Shown here: positions 1-4,950 of the stretch, in pieces
Layout: each line of letters opens with the position of its first letter
Numbering within the stretch: the stretch's first letter is position 1
Assembly: GCA_005788205.1 (NCBI GenBank)
Contig: SXYT01000184.1
Span: 1 to 7,488 of the forward strand
Direction: 5' to 3'
Length of the DNA stretch: 7,488 nt
From: Actinomycetota bacterium
Lineage (GTDB): Bacteria; Actinomycetota; Acidimicrobiia; Acidimicrobiales; Ilumatobacteraceae
The notes under the pieces: model-generated
The model's input: only the letters and a program-made list of their open reading frames with translations
What the model was told of the DNA's origin: nothing
Database searches by the model: none
Position numbers and translations under genes: made by a program

Positions 1-279
1 GAAGGACGGCTTCTCGGTGATCGTCTCCGACCGAGCGTTGATGAGCTTCGACGCCATGGCGGGGTCCTTGGCCCACACAGGGAGCAGTCCCCACCGGGCA
101 GACCCGAGGACCGCGCCCCTCTCCCCCGCCCTCACGACCAGGCAGTCGTGCGTCGGCGCGGTGTTGAAATTGGAGACCCGTTCCGGCGTGTCCACGGCGA
201 CGGTTGCCTCGATGCCTGCGTCACGCAACTCTTCCAGCAGGTCCGCGACCGCGAAATTGCCGACGAACCTCCCGCACAC
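1..279 (-). CDS. SRAP domain protein (YedK/HMCES-type abasic-site shield), N-terminal part
   Basis: The first 93 residues are visible; the gene continues past the left window edge. The GTG start gives M-C-G-R-F, so Cys2 becomes the mature N-terminus after Met removal. In the SRAP family Cys2 forms a thiazolidine DNA-protein crosslink with abasic sites in single-stranded DNA, and the domain was once annotated as a 'SOS response-associated peptidase'. Other family landmarks are N-T-A-P-T at residues 39-43, R-W-G-L-L-P-V-W at 62-69, and I-N-A-R-S-E-T at 80-86, whose Asn81 matches the active-site Asn75 of E. coli YedK. The catalytic Glu (in a GWFEW-like motif) and His lie beyond the window. A GGAGG ribosome binding site seven bases upstream and the strict need for Cys at position 2 both fix the start. 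It lies 52 bases downstream of tRNA-Pro on the same strand and may share its transcript. No LexA box was recognised. The identification rests on several motifs and is strong. Confidence 0.93.
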   Translation of the reverse strand, partial: MCGRFVGNFAVADLLEELRDAGIEATVAVDTPERVSNFNTAPTHDCLVVRAGERGAVLGSARWGLLPVWAKDPAMASKLINARSETITEKPSF

Positions 280-286
280 GCCGCAG

Positions 287-291
287 CCTCC
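287..291 (-). promoter_or_regulatory. Ribosome binding site of the SRAP gene
   Basis: The minus strand reads GGAGG, seven bases before the GTG at 279. It decides the start: no ATG fits, and only this GTG places Cys at position 2 as the SRAP family requires. Confidence 0.75.
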
Positions 292-305
292 GATCGCACT
301 GGGTC

Positions 306-330
306 TGGACCTGCGAGACGCGGTGGTCCA
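306..330 (-). other. Hairpin directly after the tRNA 3' end
   Basis: On the minus strand TGGACC and GGTCCA form a perfect 6-bp stem. Inside it GCG-TCT-CGC can add three more pairs and a triloop, with a small asymmetric internal loop between the two stems. The hairpin begins one base after the encoded CCA of tRNA-Pro and ends before the SRAP ribosome binding site. No run of U follows, so it does not look like a classical intrinsic terminator. It could be a 3' processing signal for the tRNA precursor or a weak attenuator ahead of SRAP. The pairing is seen directly; any function is inference. Confidence 0.4.
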
Positions 331-331
331 T

Positions 332-409
332 TGGTCGGGCTGGCGGGATTTGAACCCACGACCTCTTGTCCCCCAGACAAGCGCGCTAACCAAGCTGCGC
401 CACAGCCCG
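332..409 (-). tRNA. tRNA-Pro (anticodon GGG), CCA encoded
   Basis: A full cloverleaf of 78 nt including the encoded CCA folds by eye. The acceptor stem is CGGGCTG with CAGCCCG, the discriminator is A, and the D stem is GCGC/GCGC. The anticodon stem is CTTGT/ACAAG around the loop CTGGGGG. The T arm is GTGGG-TTCAAAT-CCCGC with one U-G wobble pair. The anticodon bases lie at 374-372 and read GGG, which decodes the proline codons CCC and CCU. The gene sits between the zinc-ribbon gene (44 bases upstream of the tRNA 5' end) and the SRAP gene. tRNA genes are common integration sites, but no integrase or duplicated 3' end is visible here. Confidence 0.97.
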
Positions 410-420
410 TACGGATGACG

Positions 421-426
421 AGCCTA
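421..426 (-). promoter_or_regulatory. Candidate -10 element for tRNA-Pro
   Basis: The minus strand reads TAGGCT, matching the actinobacterial TANNNT -10 pattern. It lies 11 bases before the tRNA 5' end, which would give a pre-tRNA leader of roughly five bases. No good -35 box is seen; the expected place is GC-only sequence. The tRNA could therefore instead be processed from the der operon transcript. Confidence 0.33.
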
Positions 427-428
427 TC

Positions 429-452
429 GGGGGCACCGCCGAAGGGGGCACC
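429..452. repeat. Short direct repeat GGGGGCACC, two copies
   Basis: Two perfect 9-bp copies (429-437 and 444-452) are separated by GCCGAA, giving a 15-bp period. They fill the gap between the zinc-ribbon stop codon and the candidate tRNA -10 box. They could be a binding site or chance in GC-rich DNA. They do not form a terminator hairpin. Confidence 0.5.
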
Positions 453-698
453 TCACGCGAACAACTGCACCACGCGCCATCCCAGGTAGGCACAGAGCAG
501 GAACACGAGGAGCTTGAAGTGCCAGGGCGGTTTCTCGCTCTCCACGCCGGCGAGTTTCCTCAGGTCGAGCGTGTCCGCAGTGACCCTCTCGCCGTTCACC
601 CCGGTGAAGTCAATGCGTGTTGCGCACTCCGGGCACGTCCCGTCCTCGCGCACCGACGACTGCGTCAGGTACCTCGCGCAGGGTTCGCACCAGGGCAC
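453..698 (-). CDS. Small zinc-ribbon protein with C-terminal membrane helix
   Basis: This 81-residue protein has two Cys-x-x-Cys knuckles, C4-E-P-C7 and C22-P-E-C25, spaced as in a compact zinc ribbon. A polar linker with acidic and basic residues follows (about 27-56), then P-P-W-H at 57-60 and one hydrophobic segment at about 61-80 that should span the membrane. The zinc ribbon is probably cytoplasmic, as judged only from the absence of a signal peptide. The GTG start directly abuts the der TGA stop with no spacer, and a GGGGGA ribosome binding site lies inside the end of der, so translation is probably coupled to der. I do not recognise a named family and no function is known to me. The close link to Der raises the idea of a membrane or ribosome-assembly role, but that is inference. 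The gene looks real because the Cys pairs, the membrane helix and the tight spacing all agree. Confidence 0.82.
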   Translation of the reverse strand: MPWCEPCARYLTQSSVREDGTCPECATRIDFTGVNGERVTADTLDLRKLAGVESEKPPWHFKLLVFLLCAYLGWRVVQLFA

Positions 699-2039
699 TC
701 AGTCCCCCTTGCGGCGCATCCGCAGTTTCAGCGGCACGGAACCGAAACTGAAACCCTCGCGGATCGCCCGCTCCAGATAGCGCACGTACGGCGCGGGGAG
801 CTCTCGGTTCACGAAGAGGGTGAACGTGGGCGGGTCGATCGCGCCCTGCACGGCGAACAGCACGCGCGCTCCCCCACCTGCGGGCTGTTTCTGCTGTGCC
901 TCGGCGATGATGCGGTTCACATCGCGGGTGGGGACCCTGCGGTGGTACTGCTCGATGGTGTCCTGCAGCACCGGCCTCATCTTGTGCACGCCCTTTCCCG
1001 TGAGCGCGGAGATCTTCAGCACTGGTGCGTCGGCCAGGAAATACAGCAGCCTGGAGATGTCGGCCTCGACCTTTCGCCGTTCCTCGGACTCGAGCAACTC
1101 CCACTTGTTGAGGACAACAAGGATGGGGCAACCGGCCGCGTCGATACGCTCGGCGAGTCGCTGGTCCTGGCTTGTGACCGACACGGTCGCATCAATCACG
1201 AGCATGGCGATGTCTGCCTCATCGATGGCGCGCAACGCCCGAACGAGCGAGAAGTACTCGGCGGAATCGTCGATGCGGCTCCGCTTGCGCATGCCGGCAG
1301 TGTCGATGAACACGAGCGGGCCGTCCTCTGTCTCCACCAGGGTGTCGATTGCGTCACGCGTGGTGCCCGGCATGTCGTGCACGACCGAGCGCTCCTCGCC
1401 GACCAACCGGTTGAACAGAGTGCTCTTGCCGACGTTCGGCCGGCCGACGAGCGCGACCCGGGGCACCCCGTCCGCGGCCGACGGTTTCTCGGCAGGTGTT
1501 TCGTCCTCGTCATCGTCCGTAGCCTCCGGCCCGAAATCGAGGCGCTCCACCACGAGGTCCAGGAAGTCACCGCTGCGACGGCCGTGGAGGGCACTGACGG
1601 GATAGGGCTCACCGAGGCCGAGAGACATGAAAGACCACCGCTCCAGTTCCCTCCGGTCATTGTCGGACTTGTTGGCGGCGAGGATCACGGGCACCTTGGT
1701 GCGGCGCAGCCAGTCAGCAACCGCCTCATCCGCGTCGGTCAGGCCGACCGAGGCGTCGACCATGAACATCACGAGATCAGCCGAGCGCACGGCCTCCTCC
1801 ACCTGTCTGCTGACTTTCTCATCCAGGTCCGAACCGGAGGGCAACCAGCCGCCCGTGTCCACGATGTCGAAATCACGGCCCAACCAGGACGCTCGGCGGG
1901 TGAAGCGGTCCCGTGTGACACCGGGACGATCCTCGACGATCGCGGCCTGCTCGCCGATGACACGGTTGAACCACGTGCTCTTGCCGACGTTCGGGCGCCC
2001 GACGATCACGACCGTGGGCACGCGGTGCTGCTTGGTCAC
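699..2039 (-). CDS. der: Ribosome-assembly GTPase Der (EngA), tandem G domains
   Basis: The 446-residue product matches the usual Der length and layout. G domain 1 has the P-loop GRPNVGKST at 14-22, DTGG at 61-64, NKSD at 123-126 and VSA at 148-150. An acidic linker (about 172-183) is followed by G domain 2, with a second GRPNVGKST at 199-207, DTAG at 246-249, NKWE at 311-314 and SALTG at 344-348. A C-terminal KH-like domain (about 355-446) ends in a basic tail. Der is an essential GTPase that acts in maturation of the 50S ribosomal subunit in the cytoplasm. The start is the GTG that overlaps the DUF512 TGA as GTGA. An in-frame ATG at 2171 would add 44 unrelated residues inside DUF512 and is unlikely. 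Two oddities are visible. The second G4 motif has Glu where Asp is the rule (NKWD), and the first P-loop is followed by W23 where Leu is usual. Otherwise it looks intact and functional. Confidence 0.97.
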   Translation of the reverse strand: MTKQHRVPTVVIVGRPNVGKSTWFNRVIGEQAAIVEDRPGVTRDRFTRRASWLGRDFDIVDTGGWLPSGSDLDEKVSRQVEEAVRSADLVMFMVDASVGLTDADEAVADWLRRTKVPVILAANKSDNDRRELERWSFMSLGLGEPYPVSALHGRRSGDFLDLVVERLDFGPEATDDDEDETPAEKPSAADGVPRVALVGRPNVGKSTLFNRLVGEERSVVHDMPGTTRDAIDTLVETEDGPLVFIDTAGMRKRSRIDDSAEYFSLVRALRAIDEADIAMLVIDATVSVTSQDQRLAERIDAAGCPILVVLNKWELLESEERRKVEADISRLLYFLADAPVLKISALTGKGVHKMRPVLQDTIEQYHRRVPTRDVNRIIAEAQQKQPAGGGARVLFAVQGAIDPPTFTLFVNRELPAPYVRYLERAIREGFSFGSVPLKLRMRRKGD

Positions 2040-3457
2040 GATTGGCCTCCGAGGAACTGGTCTATACGGGCACGAAGGGCTGTGCCCGACGTCGGGACGA
2101 TCTCGATGCTGTGCAGCGCCGAAAGGTCCCCGACAGTATGCCCGTCCAGGAAGCGATCGCCGTTGAGGCACACATCAGGCAGGAGATGCAGCGTCGACGC
2201 TGGCCGTCCGTCGAGCGCCCTCGACACGTCATCGAAAGTGAGAAGACCTGCAACGGCGGTGTTGCCGCCGAAGTACGCGTTGCGAACGGTGACGACCTCG
2301 ATTTTGTCCCCGGTGGCATCCATGACGAGTGGCGCTATCACGACCGCACCGAGCTCCCCGGTGACGACGGCGAGCCTGTCATGGTGCGTCCGTGTCCGCT
2401 GGGTGATCGACACGGGCACGGAGCGATGGCGCAGGGAGGTCTCCGCCGCGGGGTTGACCGCTCGAACGTACGACGTCGCATCGATGGAGCCGAAAAATCC
2501 GCCGTCATGGTGGCGCAGGTCGCTGCGGTCTCCGCGGAAGCCGTCGATGAACGACCGTGCGATTCCGATACCGTCCTCGAGCATCTCGAAGCCGCCGTAT
2601 GTCGCGGCACCGGGCAGGGGAAGGCCCGCGCGCAGGTACAACTCGTCGGCACCGTGGACGACCGTTCGCCCGAGGACCGAGTCATACCGTTCCTGCCATG
2701 TCTCGATCAGCGCGACTGCAGCCGTCGCCTCCTCGGCCGTGTGGACCCGCATCCGTGTCTCGGTGTTGTGCCGGGACAGGCCGAGCGGCACGACAGCGAC
2801 AGAGAGCAGTTCCGGGAAATGCTCCAGGAGTCCGTGCAGCGTGGAGTCGAGGGTGTCACCGTCGTTGACACCCGGGCACAGCACGACCTGCGCGTGTGCC
2901 TCGATCCCGTGATCGAGAATCTGGCGCAGCCAGCGCAGGCTCGTGCCCCCGCGCTGGTTGCGCAGCATCTCGGCCCTGCGCCACGGTTGCGACGCGTGAA
3001 TGCTCACATACAGCGGGGACAGCCTCTCCTCCACGACGCGCTCGAGGTCTGCCTCGGTGAAGCGGGTGAGCGTCGTGAAATTGCCGTAGAGGAAACTGAG
3101 CCGATAGTCGTCATCCTTGGTGTAGAGGCTGCGGCGCATTCCCTTCGGGAGTTGGTAAATGAAGCAGAACTCGCAGTGGTTGTCACAGGTGTGGATCCGG
3201 TCGAACACCGCGCTCGTCACGGACGCCCCGAAGGGCTCACCGGCGCGCCGCTCGACCTCCAAGTCCAGGGTCATCCCGCCGCGGTCCACCGAGAGTGACA
3301 CGGAGTCCTCCTCCACCAGGCGTTGCCACTCGATGATGTCCCTCGGCGTGACGCCGTTCACGGACAGGACGACGTCACCCTCCTGCAGGCCTGCACGCCC
3401 GGCAGCAGAGGCAGGGTCCACCGCGGACACGATCGCTGCTTGGTCGACCGTCTCCAT
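2036..3457 (-). CDS. DUF512 protein: PDZ plus radical-SAM-like Fe-S domain
   Basis: The 473-residue product starts with a PDZ-like domain (about 5-70, with A-G-L-Q-E-G-D-V-V and V-N-G). A radical-SAM-like core follows, carrying C91-D-N-H-C95-E-F-C98, a CX3CX2C set that should bind a 4Fe-4S cluster. Just after it comes the family signature Y-Q-L-P-K-G-M-R at 101-108 and D-D-D-Y-R-L-S-F-L at 115-123. The C-terminal DUF512 domain (about 270-465) contains Y-G-G-F-E-M-L-E at 287-294 and F-G-G-N-T-A-V-A-G-L-L at 396-406. Members are called putative FeS oxidoreductases and are known mainly from Clostridia and Cyanobacteria; their substrate is unknown to me. The ATG is preceded by GAGGAA with a four-base spacer. 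The stop overlaps the der start by four bases, so the two are very probably co-translated. From memory, DUF512 genes also lie beside der in Clostridia, which hints at a functional link. The family assignment is firm; the reaction is not known. Confidence 0.93.
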   Translation of the reverse strand: METVDQAAIVSAVDPASAAGRAGLQEGDVVLSVNGVTPRDIIEWQRLVEEDSVSLSVDRGGMTLDLEVERRAGEPFGASVTSAVFDRIHTCDNHCEFCFIYQLPKGMRRSLYTKDDDYRLSFLYGNFTTLTRFTEADLERVVEERLSPLYVSIHASQPWRRAEMLRNQRGGTSLRWLRQILDHGIEAHAQVVLCPGVNDGDTLDSTLHGLLEHFPELLSVAVVPLGLSRHNTETRMRVHTAEEATAAVALIETWQERYDSVLGRTVVHGADELYLRAGLPLPGAATYGGFEMLEDGIGIARSFIDGFRGDRSDLRHHDGGFFGSIDATSYVRAVNPAAETSLRHRSVPVSITQRTRTHHDRLAVVTGELGAVVIAPLVMDATGDKIEVVTVRNAYFGGNTAVAGLLTFDDVSRALDGRPASTLHLLPDVCLNGDRFLDGHTVGDLSALHSIEIVPTSGTALRARIDQFLGGQS

Positions 3458-3462
3458 CAGTT

Positions 3463-3498
3463 CCTCAGGCTATCCGTGCCGCGGTCACTAGCCTGAGG
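3463..3498. promoter_or_regulatory. Perfect 10-bp inverted repeat between DUF512 and ispH
   Basis: CCTCAGGCTA (3463-3472) and TAGCCTGAGG (3489-3498) are exact reverse complements separated by 16 bases. The whole divergent gap is only 47 bp, so the repeat fills most of it. Each arm contains the TGAGG Shine-Dalgarno core of one gene: the right arm serves ispH and the left arm, on the minus strand, serves DUF512. It could be a shared operator, or an RNA hairpin in the 5' leader that hides the binding site in either transcript. Part of the symmetry may simply reflect two divergent ribosome binding sites. No clear -10/-35 pair was found in the gap. Confidence 0.55.
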
Positions 3499-3504
3499 GA
3501 CTTG

Positions 3505-4542
3505 ATGGCCGTGGAGAAAGTACTGCTCGCGTCACCGCGCGGATTCTGTGCCGGTGTGGAGATGGCGATCAAGGCCCTCTCGTGGATGGTCCGCACGTTC
3601 GACGGGCCCGTGTACTGCTACCACGAGATCGTGCACAACAAGATCGTGGTGGACAGGTTCCGCGAGCGCGGCGTGGTGTTCGTGGACGACATCGCAGAGG
3701 TCCCGCCCGGCAACCCCATCATGCTCTCCGCCCACGGTTCCGCACCCGAGGTCGTGGCCGCCGCCCGGGAGCGCGGCAGCTACGTGGTCGACGCGGTGTG
3801 CCCGCTCGTCACGAAAGTTCACCATGAGGTGAAAGTGCGGGCGGGGAAGGGCTTCCACATCGTCTACGTCGGCCACGAGGGCCACGAGGAGGCCGTCGGC
3901 ACGATGGCCGTTGCTCCCGAGTCCATCACGCGTGTCGAGACGGTGGACGAGGTGAACGCCCTCCCGGATTTCGCCAGGCCGGTCGCGATGCTCGCCCAGA
4001 CCACGCTCTCCCATCGCGAGTGGCACGAGGTGGCCGTGTCCGTCAAGGGACGTTTTCCCGACGTGTGGACACCGGGCCGGTCCGACCTGTGCTTTGCGAC
4101 CACGAACCGCCAGACCGCACTCATGGAGATCGCCCCTCGCGTGGACGTGTTCATCGTGATCGGCTCGTCGAACTCGTCGAACACGCGGGCACTCGAGCGC
4201 CTGGCGGGCGAGGCGGGCTGCGCGCGTGTTCTCCGCATCAACTCCGCGGATGAACTGCCACCCGACCTCACGGGGACAGTTGGTGTCACCGCTGGCGCCT
4301 CAGCCCCGGACGAACTCGTGTCCCAGGTGCTCACGGCCCTCGCACCGAGACTCGGCGTGGAGGAGATTTTCGTGACCGAGGAGGACGAGTACTTCCCGCC
4401 CCCGCGCAACATCCGCGACCTCCAGTCCGCAGTCGGCACGGCGGTCACATCAATGACAGGAGCGGACGTCCGGACAGCGCCGTCACTCGATGACCGCGCA
4501 CTTGCGGCAAGCACCGTGCTTGAGGCACTCTCACGGCTGTGA
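3505..4542 (+). CDS. ispH: 4-hydroxy-3-methylbut-2-enyl diphosphate reductase (IspH/LytB)
   Basis: This is the final enzyme of the MEP isoprenoid pathway. It reduces HMBPP to IPP and DMAPP in the cytoplasm using an Fe-S cluster. The 345-residue product has the three conserved cluster cysteines: C15 in P-R-G-F-C-A-G-V, C99 in D-A-V-C-P-L-V-T-K-V-H, and C196 in D-L-C-F-A-T-T-N-R-Q. The substrate-pocket residues are also present: H44 (V-H-N-K), H77 (S-A-H-G), H127 and E129 (G-H-E-E), T167 in Q-T-T-L-S, G-S-S-N-S-S-N at 220-226 and T-A-G-A-S-A-P at 262-268. After F-P-P-P-R-N-I-R at 297-304 there is a tail of roughly 40 residues not present in E. coli IspH. The ATG at 3505 has GAGGGA just upstream. 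A TTG three bases earlier would sit too close to that site. The stop overlaps the next gene as GTGA. All key residues are intact. Confidence 0.97.
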   Translation: MAVEKVLLASPRGFCAGVEMAIKALSWMVRTFDGPVYCYHEIVHNKIVVDRFRERGVVFVDDIAEVPPGNPIMLSAHGSAPEVVAAARERGSYVVDAVCPLVTKVHHEVKVRAGKGFHIVYVGHEGHEEAVGTMAVAPESITRVETVDEVNALPDFARPVAMLAQTTLSHREWHEVAVSVKGRFPDVWTPGRSDLCFATTNRQTALMEIAPRVDVFIVIGSSNSSNTRALERLAGEAGCARVLRINSADELPPDLTGTVGVTAGASAPDELVSQVLTALAPRLGVEEIFVTEEDEYFPPPRNIRDLQSAVGTAVTSMTGADVRTAPSLDDRALAASTVLEALSRL

Positions 4543-4949
4543 TCTCCCCCACTCTCGAGTCCCTGCGTCTCTTCATCCACGTTCTTGCCGCATCGGTCTG
4601 GGTTGGCGGCCAGATAGTGCTCGCCGGACTCGTGCCCAGTTTCCGCAGGGACAATCCCGAAGCGCTGCGCACGATCGCAAAGGCCTTCGGAAGGGTCGCC
4701 TGGCCCGCGTTCCTGGTCGCCTTCGGGACCGGCGTGTGGAACCTGCTCGCAGTGGATGCCGCCGACGCCGGCACCGACTACCTGGTCACCCTCGCGCTGA
4801 AACTCGCCCTCGTCGGGGTTGCCGCGGCGGCGACCGTCATCCACTCGACCGGGAAGACGAAACTGGCTCTGGCGCTCGGGGGCGCAGTCGGGCTGGTGTC
4901 CTCGCTCGTTGTGATGTGGCTAGGCGTGCTCCTGTCGAGCTCCGGCTAG
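4539..4949 (+). CDS. Small four-helix membrane protein, CopD-like
   Basis: The 136-residue product is almost entirely hydrophobic. Four membrane helices are likely, at about 9-32, 49-72, 81-101 and 107-133. The first helix carries F-I-H-V-L-A-A-S-V-W-V-G-G (12-24), the His/Trp-Gly pattern seen in CopD-type and related small membrane proteins. A second His (H102) lies at the end of helix 3, so a heme or metal site is conceivable but unproven. There is no separate signal peptide. The GTG start overlaps the ispH TGA by four bases, so it is probably translated by coupling. Whether it helps IspH (for example through redox, metal or membrane functions) or merely sits in its operon cannot be told from sequence. 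The gene call is solid; the family call is tentative. Confidence 0.8.
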   Translation: MISPTLESLRLFIHVLAASVWVGGQIVLAGLVPSFRRDNPEALRTIAKAFGRVAWPAFLVAFGTGVWNLLAVDAADAGTDYLVTLALKLALVGVAAAATVIHSTGKTKLALALGGAVGLVSSLVVMWLGVLLSSSG

Positions 4950-4950
4950 T

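Noticed and set aside
332..409. tRNA gene as an attachment site of an integrated element
   Set aside because: No integrase, no repeat of the tRNA 3' end and no foreign-looking genes are present in the window.
17..489. Open frames on both strands across the tRNA-Pro region
   Set aside because: They run through a perfect tRNA cloverleaf and the SRAP coding region and show no protein motif of their own.
699..2171. Longer der starting at an ATG at 2171
   Set aside because: The extra 44 residues are unrelated to Der and lie inside the DUF512 reading region. The GTG at 2039 starts just before the conserved P-loop and forms a typical GTGA overlap.
519..2912. Very long open frame (797 codons) on the plus strand, antisense to der and DUF512
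   Set aside because: It has no recognisable domain, its composition is Arg/His/Val/Gly-rich as expected of an antisense frame in GC-rich DNA, and it fully overlaps two well-supported genes.
2042..3298. 418-codon plus-strand frame antisense to DUF512
   Set aside because: The opposite strand carries a clear PDZ/CX3CX2C/DUF512 protein; this frame has no motif and is a codon-bias shadow.
3502..3507. TTG at 3502 as the ispH start
   Set aside because: It is too close to the GAGGGA ribosome binding site; the ATG three bases on is better placed.
3864..4844. 326-codon minus-strand frame antisense to ispH and the membrane gene
   Set aside because: It is Ser/Arg/Thr-rich with no domain, and it crosses the end of ispH and the start of the next gene, both well supported.
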